Shown one piece after another: positions 40,915 through 51,055 of a stretch of DNA of 64,000 bases. This stretch comes from Trichomonas vaginalis G3 (Eukaryota; Parabasalia; Trichomonadida; Trichomonadidae): contig NC_067208.1 in NCBI RefSeq assembly GCF_026262505.1, forward strand, positions 11,541,962-11,605,961, in the 5' to 3' direction. Under the pieces are notes generated by a model. That model had not been told where the DNA came from. It made no database searches and saw only the letters and a list, made by a program, of their open reading frames with translations. The position numbers were made by a program, and so were the translations under genes. The stretch's first letter is position 1, and each line of letters starts with the position of its first letter.

Positions 40915-41535
40915 ATGGAGGTTGAAAAAGTTTTAGATGACCGCGTTAACAACGGAAATAAAGAGTACAAAATCAAGTGGAAAGGAATTCCAGAAGAAGA
41001 GGCTGAATGGGAAACGTTAGATACCCTCGAAAAATTCATGGATGTAATCAAAGCTTACGAAGAAGTTAAATCAAGCGGCGATGAAGAAATTCCTTTTTCA
41101 AAGTCAAATGATGACAGTGCAGAAGAAGAGCCGAAATTCGTAGAAAAGAACGAAACACCAAAAGAAAAAAAGGGATCCCAAAACGTTAAATCCGTAGTAC
41201 AGTCAGATAGTGATAGTGATTTTGAAGAAGATAACCAAGAAGATAATGAGCCTATTACTGATGGCAAAGACGAAGATTTCGGCCCTTCAAAAGAAAGTTC
41301 CTCTTCAGACTCAACAATGGAATCAGCCGCAGAGAGTTCTGATTCTGGAATAGAGGAAAATGATGCAGATGATACTGGATCAATTTCAATTCTTGGCTGT
41401 TATAAAAAAGATGGAAACATTATGTTCAAGGTTCTTAAAAATAAGAATGGAAAGAAGGTTGATACATCTCTCAAAGCATTACGAGCTAAGTATCCACTTG
41501 AATTAATCAAATTTTTCGAAGATCAATACGTATAA
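40915..41535 (+). CDS. HP1-type chromodomain protein
   Basis: 206 residues. The chromodomain (residues 2-52: VEKVLDDRVNNGNKEYKIKW, then KGIPEEEAEWETLDTLEKF) keeps the aromatic positions typical of methyl-lysine binding. The linker (55-150) is acidic and Ser-rich (SDSDSDFEEDNQEDNEP). The C-terminal ~55 residues (ILGCYKKDGNIMFKVLKNKN, ending IKFFEDQYV) resemble a chromoshadow domain, which dimerises HP1 proteins. Expected role: heterochromatin binding at methylated histone H3 in the nucleus. In a repeat-laden genome such proteins are candidates for silencing elements, but that is inference. Confidence 0.85.
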   Translation: MEVEKVLDDRVNNGNKEYKIKWKGIPEEEAEWETLDTLEKFMDVIKAYEEVKSSGDEEIPFSKSNDDSAEEEPKFVEKNETPKEKKGSQNVKSVVQSDSDSDFEEDNQEDNEPITDGKDEDFGPSKESSSSDSTMESAAESSDSGIEENDADDTGSISILGCYKKDGNIMFKVLKNKNGKKVDTSLKALRAKYPLELIKFFEDQYV

Positions 41536-41744
41536 CTCCTTTAAATTGCTCTGTTCATTATTTTAGATGAATACCTCTTCTTTTACTAATATGTCTTTCA
41601 ATAAATGTCAATTTTGAGTTGTTTTTCAAACAAATTTTCTAAAATTTTTTTATTAAAGAATACAAATGATCAAATTTTATGAAATAAATGTATTCCTATA
41701 TATGATCGTAAATCATTTTTATAAAAAAAAGAAACAAAAATTGT

Positions 41745-43565
41745 TTATATTTTCTCTTCTTGTCTTTTCTGATATTGTGCAAATAACTCCTGTATTTCCT
41801 TATCATCTGAGAGCTCGGATGCAAGTTTTCCATCTTTATCTCTAATTGTTGCATCAATATAATCCAAATTCAAGAAGAATTCAACCATTTCAACGTCACC
41901 AAGTTCTGTGGCAAGGTGGAGAGGTGTTAATCCGTATTTATCTTGTACAGAAACAACTTGTCTGTTCGCCCAACTAATTTCTTGGACAATATCCATATTT
42001 CCAGCATCAACTGCGATATGCAATGCAGTCAATCCTTCTTTGTCTTGTAAAAGAACATCAATATTATCCATTGCAAGGAAGGCTCTAACGATATCAATAA
42101 AATCTGATTTAGAAGCGATCATTAATGGAGTTAAACCATTAAAGTTTGGTGTATTAAATGTTTCTGGAGCTACTTTTGCTAGTAATCTGACCATCTTAAT
42201 ATCTCCAGCCTCGCATGAAATATGAATTGGAAGATCTTTGGAAATTGAAGTAGGAACAGTGAATATTTCCGCTCCTGCACGTTCATAAATCAATTTTGCC
42301 GCTTCAACATTCTTTAATTCGCATGCAATATGCAAAGCATTCTTTCCAGCTTCATTCAGCTTTGAAATATCAACTTCCTTGAATGTGAGAAGCAATCTCA
42401 TGATGTCCAAGCGATTATCCATCACTGATTCCATCAATGTTGTGTAGCCTCCACTCAATGTTATGTTAATACTGACTCCATAAGAGAGAAGAGCGTTAAA
42501 TATGCTAAGGTTATTCATCTGTATGCAAATATGTAACGCTGCATTCAAGTTATTCTCCGTAAACTTTGAAGATTGATAGAAAATATTAAATTCTTCATCT
42601 AAATGATATTTAATGAGAGCATGGAGTGATGGTTTCAGTGCTCTTGCGTGCTTTAGAACAGAATCAATGATCTTTCTGCTGCCGCCTATTAAAGCAAAAT
42701 CTAAAAGATTTAATTCGTTTTTATCAACAGCACGAGAATCAGCACCTTTATGCATAAGATGTCTGAAGCAGCGTACTGATCCATAAAATGCGGCGTATTG
42801 TACAAGTGTTGGTTCACCTTTCAATAAAGAAAATTCTAAACAGTCAGGAGGAATAGTTTGATTAACGTTAAATGCTTTATCAGCACATAATGTTCGTAAA
42901 TGATCGATATCATCATACATTAGATCGTATTTTAATGTTCCTTTGTCTGCACCAAATTTAAATAGATATTCTAAGCGTTCCCATTTGTTTTCTCTGATCT
43001 CATCCCATTCGCCAAAGAATATCCTTTGATACCTAGTAAATTTGCGGAGATTCTCTATCTTCGTGAGTAATTGGAAATATTTTGTGATGTTAAATTGGTT
43101 AATTAGAGGTGCAAAGTATACAAAGAAGTCAAATATCGAGTTTGTTTCGCTTTCTGTTGGCCATGTTTCGATCTGTTCTATAATTTCATCGATTGAAAAT
43201 GCGTGTGCTAAATAACACTGCTTAATGAACTTGAAATTTGGATAATTTAGTGAGTATGTTCGGAATTCACTCCAAAACTTTGGTTTGAAGAAAGATAATA
43301 TTGGTTTAACACGTAGTTGATTTGAAATGTATGCAACTAAGCGTCCGTATAGCTCTCCATTCATAAAACGAGTTGAAGCAGCATATACTATTTCTATGGC
43401 TACTGTTTCTACTAGCTCTGGTAGTTTAGTGAAATGTTCAATTATGTATTTTTTGAGTTCTTCATAGTTATTTTCGCTAATATGAACGAGATTATACTGT
43501 AGATCGAAGTACTTTTGGAATGCTGCCGCTTGTTTCGGTGGAAGGGCAGCTTCTTGCTTTAACAT
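41745..43565 (-). CDS. DUF3447/ankyrin-repeat protein
   Basis: 606 residues from the ATG at 43565. The N-terminal ~230 residues are helical and DUF3447-like. About ten ankyrin repeats follow from residue ~255 to the end, several canonical (GLTALHIAVDAGNMDIVQEI; GLTPLHLATELGDVEMVEFF). Repeats are diverged from each other, unlike those in the gene at 19926-21541, so this is an older, stable copy. No membrane segment. Expected role: cytosolic scaffold; partner unknown. Confidence 0.88.
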   Translation of the reverse strand: MLKQEAALPPKQAAAFQKYFDLQYNLVHISENNYEELKKYIIEHFTKLPELVETVAIEIVYAASTRFMNGELYGRLVAYISNQLRVKPILSFFKPKFWSEFRTYSLNYPNFKFIKQCYLAHAFSIDEIIEQIETWPTESETNSIFDFFVYFAPLINQFNITKYFQLLTKIENLRKFTRYQRIFFGEWDEIRENKWERLEYLFKFGADKGTLKYDLMYDDIDHLRTLCADKAFNVNQTIPPDCLEFSLLKGEPTLVQYAAFYGSVRCFRHLMHKGADSRAVDKNELNLLDFALIGGSRKIIDSVLKHARALKPSLHALIKYHLDEEFNIFYQSSKFTENNLNAALHICIQMNNLSIFNALLSYGVSINITLSGGYTTLMESVMDNRLDIMRLLLTFKEVDISKLNEAGKNALHIACELKNVEAAKLIYERAGAEIFTVPTSISKDLPIHISCEAGDIKMVRLLAKVAPETFNTPNFNGLTPLMIASKSDFIDIVRAFLAMDNIDVLLQDKEGLTALHIAVDAGNMDIVQEISWANRQVVSVQDKYGLTPLHLATELGDVEMVEFFLNLDYIDATIRDKDGKLASELSDDKEIQELFAQYQKRQEEKI

Positions 43566-43885
43566 TTGGAGTTAAAACTTGAAATTTTAACGGCAAATTT
43601 TCATAATCTTTGTAAAGTGTTGAAAAAAAATAGCATCATGAATTTGCATTACGCATAAAAATCCTTGATGAATAGATAGCATGACATTGAAATATCCACG
43701 TATTGCAATCTATGCGTTTGCTTTAATACCTAATTTCAGCATATCTTTCTAATTTTGAATAAAAAATCAAATTTTTAAAGGCCAAATTGTGTCATTTTGA
43801 CTTAATTTTGTTATGTTCCTTACAACAAATAGAATTTTATTAATAGATATGAATTTTAGATTAAGCTTGTCAAGATGAAAATAAT

Positions 43886-43895
43886 GTCACTTTTT
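43886..43895 (+). promoter_or_regulatory. GTCACTTTTT motif at RING gene start
   Basis: It lies 3 bp before the ATG at 43899 and overlaps the in-frame upstream ATG codons (43875, 43884). If it works like the copy before thioredoxin, translation starts at 43899. Confidence 0.35.
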
Positions 43896-43898
43896 ATT

Positions 43899-44978
43899 AT
43901 GAATAATCTAAAGTTAATTGTTCTTATATATTTTTATGCTTCCTTGGTATTTATACTGTTGAAGATGTCACATTTCTACAAAAAAACACCAGATATCGGA
44001 TCATTTCTCTACGATTTTGCATCAGATCCAGTTTGCAAAATTAGCCTATCGAACTTTTTATGTTCATTAGCATTACTTGGTATATCATTAGTCCATTATT
44101 TCATTTTCCCGTTCAATCCTACCTATGTTTCTCAAACATTCAAAGATTATCACGTATATCTATATTTTGGATTGGATTCGGTTAAAAGAGATATTGACTA
44201 TGTCAATGTTTCATTCATATTCATATCTATTGCATTATTATACTTGTCAGTTGCTTTTCGAGAAAGAGTTCAAAGATTATTCTTAACAGCAGCGCCAACA
44301 CCAATTTCCGTTCACCAAAAGATCCTAGTTTCTCTATTTGTTCTATTATTTATACAAATTTTCGTTGCAATTAATTTATTCTCAGAAAGAGCTGCATCTT
44401 TCATTGTTTTACGTTCGACTCAGTTCACATTACATACGATTTTTTACCAATGCTTCCATTTAAACGATCTAGTTAGCTCAACAGCTCAAACATATTTTGA
44501 CGTCATTGAAATCGTCATTACAGTTATTCTATTTATTCTTTTCAATCTATATAGTGGAAATACAATGTTCTTATACATGTTGGTCTTTTATGTAATCGAC
44601 AAACACAATTTTATCACTGGATTATTCAAGAAACTGAAGTTTGCGGTTATAAACGATTACGACAGAGAAGAAGAATGTCTTATATGCAGACAACAGTTAT
44701 CTACTGATGAAGTTGTTAAATTACCTTGTGGACACATTTTCCATAAGAGATGCATCGTTGAATGGGCTCGTTCTAAGACTACCTGTCCAATCTGCACTAA
44801 ATCGTTCCAATCCTCATTGACTGAATCGAGAGCACAAAAAATTGGTTACGCAATTCAAAAGGCTGAAGAGCTTGTTCAGGAGCTTAAGAAGAAGAAAGAA
44901 GAAATTGATAAGGCTGAACAAGAAAGAGAGGAAAATGGCCAAGATAACAATGAACAAGATGAAAATGATTTTAATTGA
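43899..44978 (+). CDS. multi-pass RING-H2 ubiquitin ligase, HRD1-like
   Basis: 359 residues from MNNLKLIVLIYF (the frame is open to 43875). About six transmembrane segments occupy residues 1-235. The RING-H2 finger follows: CLICRQQLSTDEVVKLPCGH, then IFHKRCIVEWARSKTTCPIC, with C3H2C3 spacing intact. A coiled-coil, Glu/Asn-rich tail ends the protein. Topology and finger match HRD1/synoviolin, the ER-membrane ligase that retrotranslocates and ubiquitylates misfolded proteins. It is shorter than animal HRD1 at the C-terminus. Confidence 0.85.
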   Translation: MNNLKLIVLIYFYASLVFILLKMSHFYKKTPDIGSFLYDFASDPVCKISLSNFLCSLALLGISLVHYFIFPFNPTYVSQTFKDYHVYLYFGLDSVKRDIDYVNVSFIFISIALLYLSVAFRERVQRLFLTAAPTPISVHQKILVSLFVLLFIQIFVAINLFSERAASFIVLRSTQFTLHTIFYQCFHLNDLVSSTAQTYFDVIEIVITVILFILFNLYSGNTMFLYMLVFYVIDKHNFITGLFKKLKFAVINDYDREEECLICRQQLSTDEVVKLPCGHIFHKRCIVEWARSKTTCPICTKSFQSSLTESRAQKIGYAIQKAEELVQELKKKKEEIDKAEQEREENGQDNNEQDENDFN

Positions 44979-46321
44979 AAATATTTACTGTCTTTACACG
45001 TTATAAAAGTTTTGTATATATTAAATATGAATGACTCTAATTAATTTTCTTAGTTATTTTGAGTAAATATGATATTTCAAAATGAATATCTTTACTCGCA
45101 TTATATAATGAGATTTGTTTAGTTTAGAATTGATGTTTATAAGTATTATTTTCTAAATTTATGATTGAGTTTGTATAATAATGCTTATAAGTATCATATT
45201 TGATATTCATATCTTCATCTGATTGATATTTGTCTTTAATTTAACTTAATTATCAATTTTTGTATGTTTTTGATTAATGGAACATGTCTTATAATTTCCA
45301 AAAAAATCACGAAATGAAAAATTTCATAATCATGGTTGTACGGTTTTTTATCATTTTTTCAAAAATATAAAAAATTTAGAATTTTTTATGTTCAATTCAG
45401 AGATTTTAAATCTACAACTCTCATTATTTATATAATAATAATCTAAATATTGTATCTAACAAACATTTTATCAAAATTATTAAATTCAATAAAAATTACT
45501 TGAAGTTCAGAGTAGTCCAAAAGTCAAAAATATCACACGTTATGTTTTATCATACTAATTTCTAGTCATCAATGTAAGGTGTATGACAAGCATCCAATGG
45601 GTAAATGATCCGAAAGAGCAAAATTTTGATTTCATAATGTTAGAAATTTATATTTTTTTTTCAACTCTATTTTAAGCCTACGTTTCTTTGATAATTTGTA
45701 AATATCAGAAAATTGAGTGTGATTATTAATTTTTTTTTGTATTATCAATTGGAAAATAACAAACGTTGATAAAATTTTGCTCTTGTTTCCAATATGAAGA
45801 TTATTGAGACTTTATTTCATTCGAAATGGCAAATTTCAAGTCTGTCAGATCGATTTTCGAACATTGCTCAAATTTGAATTGCAAATATATAAAGGAATCT
45901 ATTTTTCTTATGATGTAAAAAGCTCTTAATTCAAAAAATTGTGATAATTGTGGACTTTCGGAATGGTTTTTAAATTTGACAGAATATGGTTTGCTAACTG
46001 AGATAACACAGAAAATCGAAAATCATGTCAACATAAAATTGCGGTTGAATTAATAATGTCATAACCGGCATCTTTCTTTGAATTATTTACCCACATCACT
46101 TTGGTGAATGAATAAGATGATAGTATTATGTTACAAAATCGAGTGGAAATTTTCAAATTATTTTTTATTTTTATAATTCATTTTTGATGTTACATTTCCT
46201 TTTTGTAGACTCGTTTTCTCAGAAATCAGGAAAGAGAGCAATAAATGATATTTCTCATGATTACGAAAATGTGTTTGAGGAGTGAAGTTCATCTAAGAAT
46301 AACCTCTACGCTTTCACAAAT
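44979..46321. other. 1.3-kb gene-free AT-rich DNA
   Basis: No ORF, RNA or clear repeat. The stretch directly before 46322 may once have coded the missing N-terminus of the next gene, but I see no convincing open frame there. Confidence 0.4.
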
Positions 46322-47467
46322 ATGACAGCGAAACAAAAAGTTGTCATACTTTTCCCAGGATTAAAGTTCTGTGCCTATGGAAGTATTATGGTAGCTTCCA
46401 ATAGACCCTTCACTGCAACCACAAAAGATCCATACTTGGATCAAGATGGAACATGGAAATTCAACGATGAAAGCACAACAACAACAAATCCATTACTAAT
46501 CCTTCCAAAGATACCAGCACAGTATGACGAGCCTACTCAATTCGATCATTATCCAATCACACTTTTCACATGTTCTATGTGCAATGTCCAAGTAGCTTAC
46601 ATTGCCCCATCTTATGTTTCCTCTAAAGAAATGTATGGTACGACAATTACTGATCTTCATCGTGTCAGAATTTCTACGAAGTTAGATAATGAGAAAAAGT
46701 TACACTCTAAAATGGTAATGGATCCACCGGGTTTCTTCCATGACACATTTCATGTATATGGTGAATTTAACCACACTTATCACTATAAGAAGAGCAGTGA
46801 AGATGCTAATTTAGTTACTGTTCCTGATGGCCTAATTGAAGGTCAAGAAGGTAATTTAAGTATTTCATATTCATTATCCGCTCTTGTAACTTCAAATGCA
46901 CCATTGGATCCTCAATCTGTTACAATAGCTTATAACACACCCGTACAAACAACTGCTACTACAAACTTCTTCCCAGAATTCGACATCACAATTTCATCAG
47001 AAGGTGGTATCTTCACAAAGGATGATGCTGATACACCTTTCCCAATTAATCCTGACGAAGAAGATCCAACACCAGAACCAGAACCAGAACCATCAACATC
47101 TTCATCTGTAACACAAGAACCAGAACCAGAGCCATCATCTAGTTCTCACACACCAGAACCACAGACATCATCTAGTTCACAATCAACTCCTGCTCCTCCA
47201 TCTCCAAAACCTACAGAAAAACCTACACCAACACCAGAGCCAAAGCCACAAAAACCAACACCAGCTCCAACTAAAAAGCAAACAGATGAACCAAAACCAG
47301 ATGATCAGAAAACAGGATTAACTAAAGGTCAGAAAGCGATGATCGGAGGAATTGTCGCAGCTGTAATTGTTCTTATTATTGTTGCCGTGGTCATTGTTCT
47401 TTTAATAAGAAATAAGAAAGAGGAAGGTAGCAATGTAATTACTCATGAATTGGTTACTTTAGTTTAA
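46322..47467 (+). CDS. type I surface protein with Pro/Glu/Thr stalk (Pmp-like C-terminal part)
   Basis: 381 residues from the ATG at 46322. A compact N-terminal region (about 1-240) with two CxxC-like Cys (FTCSMCNVQ) is followed by a stalk of PEPEPEP/SSSS/TPAP repeats (245-330), a transmembrane segment (AMIGGIVAAVIVLIIVAVVI) and a tail of ~20 residues (RNKKEEGSNVITHELVTLV). No signal peptide is visible, so the start may be truncated. The stalk-TM-tail plan matches trichomonad Pmp and related surface proteins. The GGAI repeats are missing, so this could be a shortened family member. Confidence 0.6.
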   Translation: MTAKQKVVILFPGLKFCAYGSIMVASNRPFTATTKDPYLDQDGTWKFNDESTTTTNPLLILPKIPAQYDEPTQFDHYPITLFTCSMCNVQVAYIAPSYVSSKEMYGTTITDLHRVRISTKLDNEKKLHSKMVMDPPGFFHDTFHVYGEFNHTYHYKKSSEDANLVTVPDGLIEGQEGNLSISYSLSALVTSNAPLDPQSVTIAYNTPVQTTATTNFFPEFDITISSEGGIFTKDDADTPFPINPDEEDPTPEPEPEPSTSSSVTQEPEPEPSSSSHTPEPQTSSSSQSTPAPPSPKPTEKPTPTPEPKPQKPTPAPTKKQTDEPKPDDQKTGLTKGQKAMIGGIVAAVIVLIIVAVVIVLLIRNKKEEGSNVITHELVTLV

Positions 47468-47528
47468 ATAATCAGACAAAAATTAAATAAAAAATCATTT
47501 GAAAAATTGAATTTTTTGCTATTTGATT

Positions 47529-47541
47529 GGCGCAAAGTGCC
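47529..47541. repeat. short dyad of the element-terminus type
   Basis: GGCGC-AAA-GTGCC, within TTGGC/GCCAA, lies ~60 bp after the surface-protein stop codon. It has the same 5-3-5 form as the dyads in the terminal repeats of the three elements. Confidence 0.5.
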
Positions 47542-47743
47542 AACCAAATATGTGAGAGTACTAATATATGTTTACTTAAAATATGATTAAAATTTCTGAA
47601 CTAAAACAATCAAAAATAAGTCATAAGAAATAAAAAATAAGAATCTAATTTATTGATGATTAATAATCCGCAAAGTTTTCGTGACATCCTAGGCGCCGAA
47701 TTGAAAAAATCGTTTTTTCTTTTATTTTTAGAATTTGTAATTG

Positions 47744-48277
47744 ATGAAACCATCAGATGGTGATAAAGTACAAGTTAAAAGAACCGATGTTGGTGAATTA
47801 ACAGAGTCAGAAAAGCAAGAAATAAGAGAAGCTTTCGATATGTTTGCACAAGATGGTTCATCTTATCTCGACCTTTCACAATTTAAAGTTGCTATGCGAG
47901 CTCTAGGCTTTGTACCTGCTAAAGGAGAAGCTAAGGCTTTAATGGCAAGAGTTTGTGATGGAAATAATCAATCAATGGACTTCAGTCAATTCCAAACTCT
48001 TATGGCAGAAAAAATGTTCGAGAGAAATCCCAAGATAGAAATTGATCAAGCCTGGGAACTTTTTGATAAAGATCAAGATGGATACATTTCATTCGAAGAT
48101 CTCAAGTCAATTACAGACGAACTTGGCGAAAACCTTACAGAACAAGAACTCCTTGATATGATTAAAGAAGCGGATAGAGAGAAAAAGGGCATGATTGGAA
48201 AAGAAGACTTTTATCGCGTTTTATACAGATCTGGACTATTCGGAGTCTTCGATGACGAAGATGACGATAGTGACTGA
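47744..48277 (+). CDS. centrin-like EF-hand protein
   Basis: 177 residues from the ATG at 47744. There are four EF-hand regions: [20 protein letters not shown] (degenerate loop), a degenerate second, a canonical third loop [12 protein letters not shown], and a fourth ([12 protein letters not shown]) with partial ligands. The opening [11 protein letters not shown] is centrin-like rather than calmodulin-like. An acidic tail (FDDEDDDSD) replaces the usual aromatic centrin end. Centrins bind Ca2+ and sit at basal bodies, consistent with a flagellate. Probably only one high-affinity site. Confidence 0.85.
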   Translation: MKPSDGDKVQVKRTDVGELTESEKQEIREAFDMFAQDGSSYLDLSQFKVAMRALGFVPAKGEAKALMARVCDGNNQSMDFSQFQTLMAEKMFERNPKIEIDQAWELFDKDQDGYISFEDLKSITDELGENLTEQELLDMIKEADREKKGMIGKEDFYRVLYRSGLFGVFDDEDDDSD

Positions 48278-48405
48278 GCTTTTCAGCAAATATTATTTGT
48301 TAAAAAAAATCTTTATTAAATACTTTGTTTCATATTTAATGTTAAATACCAGTAATTCAGAACAAACAATATAACACTATATAATCTTTAATCAAACAAA
48401 ATAAA

Positions 48406-49386
48406 TCAAATTAATCCACTTGAAGAAGTAACGAAATCTACTTTAACATAATATCTTATAACTAGACCTATCAGATATACAATTTGGGCCACGCACGAGT
48501 CTACCAAATCTTTTTTGAGGTTTGATGTAAAAACTTCTTCTTCTTCAGATGATAGAATGCTAAAATAAGCATTTGATTTTGAATCTGCTTCATATTGAAG
48601 ATCGATTGGTCGACCAACAGATACAAATCCTGCTCTTGTATAATGATATCTTCCCAGCATATAGCAATCGGCAAGCCATAAGGAGAGTGTAGTAATTGAC
48701 CTTCCTAGAGCAAATGTGCGATGGAAGAAAATGTCTTTTTGCAGTATAAAAATAATAATGTATAAAATGGGCAAAACTATATTTTCCACATGCAAAAACC
48801 AGAAAGGAACACGCATAGAATAGAAGTGAATAACATATGTAAGACAAAATGTCGCTAACATCTGTCCAAATGATAAATCTCCTGCAAATATGTTATGTAT
48901 ACCCGCAAGTAGATTGGTAATTAGGAATATTGGGCCGAAAATGCTGTTCGAAACAGATGCAAGTGAGCTGATGTATAAACATGTGAGGGTAAACGATGCA
49001 AACTTTGGTGAAGGAAAATATGTCAGATAATGGAAACTAGATGAAGCAAATGCTTGTCGACATGGGGGCTGTTGATTGATAATAAGTGATAGCGGACAGA
49101 ATATTAAATAAATGTAAATGACTCGATGGAAAAATGTGAGAACAGATAAGCGAGAAACATTGTATAAACGTGATATTTTGAGATAAGAATCATCAGAACG
49201 TACTAAGAATATGAGAGGAAGCAATAAAAGAATAACTAAACAAACTGAAACTAAAATCAGAGGTTCTGTCCATCTAAAGAAGTATGCAAATATGGGAAAC
49301 ATGATTTGTTCATAATTCTGATTAAAGTAACATTTGTTTAGAAATGAATCCCCTATAAATGATTGAGGATATCGAAAACTCACCAT
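48406..49386 (-). CDS. multi-pass membrane protein, PAP2-like traces
   Basis: 326 residues from the first ATG (49386, MVSFRYPQSF); the open frame upstream uses a TTG. About seven hydrophobic segments. Two regions recall the phosphatidic-acid phosphatase fold: PSPKFASFTL where PSGH is usual, and LLAGIHNIFAGDLSFGQMLA where SRx5Hx3D is usual. The match is weak and key residues differ, so enzyme activity cannot be claimed. It may be a lipid-phosphatase relative or an unrelated transporter-like protein. It converges with centrin. Confidence 0.5.
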   Translation of the reverse strand: MVSFRYPQSFIGDSFLNKCYFNQNYEQIMFPIFAYFFRWTEPLILVSVCLVILLLLPLIFLVRSDDSYLKISRLYNVSRLSVLTFFHRVIYIYLIFCPLSLIINQQPPCRQAFASSSFHYLTYFPSPKFASFTLTCLYISSLASVSNSIFGPIFLITNLLAGIHNIFAGDLSFGQMLATFCLTYVIHFYSMRVPFWFLHVENIVLPILYIIIFILQKDIFFHRTFALGRSITTLSLWLADCYMLGRYHYTRAGFVSVGRPIDLQYEADSKSNAYFSILSSEEEEVFTSNLKKDLVDSCVAQIVYLIGLVIRYYVKVDFVTSSSGLI

Positions 49387-49556
49387 ATTGTGGATTTTTA
49401 TTGAGGGGGCGAATCCGATTTCCAAATAATGGTGAACTCCTTTGTATTATGATAACTACGAAACGTCACAGGCTATATGTGTCTATATTCAGAAAAATTA
49501 TTTGATAATATAAAAACATAATAGAAAATTTTATACAAACAAAATAACAAACCGTA

Positions 49557-50447
49557 TTAAATTGCATTGTTTCGGCAAATACTATCATTCATAGTTTTGA
49601 ATTTTTTGCTGATAATGCTATTCTTGAAAGCTAATTGCTCCTTAAAATTATCTGATAATTGACTGACAAGTATCATAACTGAAGGTTCATTAATAGGAAA
49701 TGAAAGCTTCCATATCGAGTCATTCTCGTGAGATATTGAAGCAGCAAGAGACAAAATTGCTGAAGCGATATTTGGAGAATCTGTTAAATCGTCAAGGAAG
49801 AGCGAAACTAAAGAAATTATTTCTACAGACATTTTGTAGCTCTCCGATGCATCAAATGTTCCCAGTGCTAAGTCAATATAAAATTGATGAGTTGCAATGG
49901 CTATATCGTAGTTCATATACCGTAGTATGCATTTTTCACATGCATAGAACTCTCTGGTTGAGTAATTGTTTCCGCACACGGTTACAAAATCGGATAAAGT
50001 TGGAGTACTTGCTTCTTCTATTTTAGAGGCTATCCACAAAGAAGTTGCGGCAACCAACTGTAAGTGACATCTTTTAACGCTTTTAATTCTGAGAATTGTA
50101 TTAAGGATATAAATCCCAAGGAACAGTGTTTCTTTTGATAAAGACATCTCTAGGTAGACTCTGATGCACCAATCAACTATGATTACCTTTATATCCTTTT
50201 TTATCTCATGAAAATGTTGATTGTAATTTTCGCGAATTTCTTGACGATGCTTGCTGATATTTACGATGGCGTGAGGCACATACTCGAATGGTGTTTTTGA
50301 TGGACAGTTTTTGAAATCATCTTCCAAATTAATGGAATAATCAAATGAGTAGTCATCTGAGGGCTCGCTTTGATCAGATCCTGATGATCTTGAGACAAAT
50401 TCTAGATTAAATAGCGGCTGAATATGATCCAGAATGGAAAGATCCAT
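49557..50447 (-). CDS. cyclin (A/B-type box)
   Basis: 296 residues from MDLSILDHIQPLF. The cyclin N box runs at about 85-200: KVIIVDWCIRVYLEM (counterpart of MRAILVDWL), LQLVAATSLWIASKIEE and LRYMNYDIAIATHQFYIDL. A shorter C-terminal box follows. It binds and activates a cyclin-dependent kinase. No clear destruction box (RxxL) was seen in the N-terminal 60 residues, so regulation by proteolysis is uncertain. Confidence 0.85.
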   Translation of the reverse strand: MDLSILDHIQPLFNLEFVSRSSGSDQSEPSDDYSFDYSINLEDDFKNCPSKTPFEYVPHAIVNISKHRQEIRENYNQHFHEIKKDIKVIIVDWCIRVYLEMSLSKETLFLGIYILNTILRIKSVKRCHLQLVAATSLWIASKIEEASTPTLSDFVTVCGNNYSTREFYACEKCILRYMNYDIAIATHQFYIDLALGTFDASESYKMSVEIISLVSLFLDDLTDSPNIASAILSLAASISHENDSIWKLSFPINEPSVMILVSQLSDNFKEQLAFKNSIISKKFKTMNDSICRNNAI

Positions 50448-51055
50448 CAATAAAAAGTCTAAGAATTTGAATGCATATTCAATTGTTGAGCGCCAAAAAT
50501 TATTTACTGACTTTCATATGTACATTAAGATTTAATGAATTTTTTTAATTACATAAAAAAGTGACTTGGTCACGAGTTACGAAAATATCATTAGCAAAAT
50601 ACACTCTATCAATATTGACAAAAATAATTAATTTGAATGATAAAAACGCCTTACAAAATAAAATTATATTCAATTGTTTTATTTTGTAACACAAAAATGA
50701 AATACAGGCACGAATCACCCTAAAGTTACATAATTGCAAAACAATTTCGGAAATTCTGATTTATTATGTGCTTATTCCAGATACAGATCATACTTTTCTT
50801 ATTAATAAATTCATAAAATTGCTAAATCGTATATTTTAAGCATAAAATATGTAATAGATATATGTGTTAGAGCGAAAATTACTAAAATATCGGTTTGAAT
50901 TTAAGTTTTAAATTTGAATTAATTATTTCCAAGCAGAATTCAAAAATAATTTTGAGAATAAAGAATTATAATTCGAATCATTCCAAAAAACAGAATAATT
51001 ATGGATGTTGAGGTGGTAGTTGATTATTGAATTCGAAATAATCGTCGTCAGTAGC
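50448..51055. other. divergent intergenic region, cyclin and BEACH genes
   Basis: 600 bp between two divergent genes. AAAAAGTGAC (50556-50565) forms part of a dyad AAGTGAC-TTG-GTCACG; in the sense of the cyclin gene it reads GTCACTTTTT, 109 bp before its start. It may be a shared control site. Confidence 0.4.
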
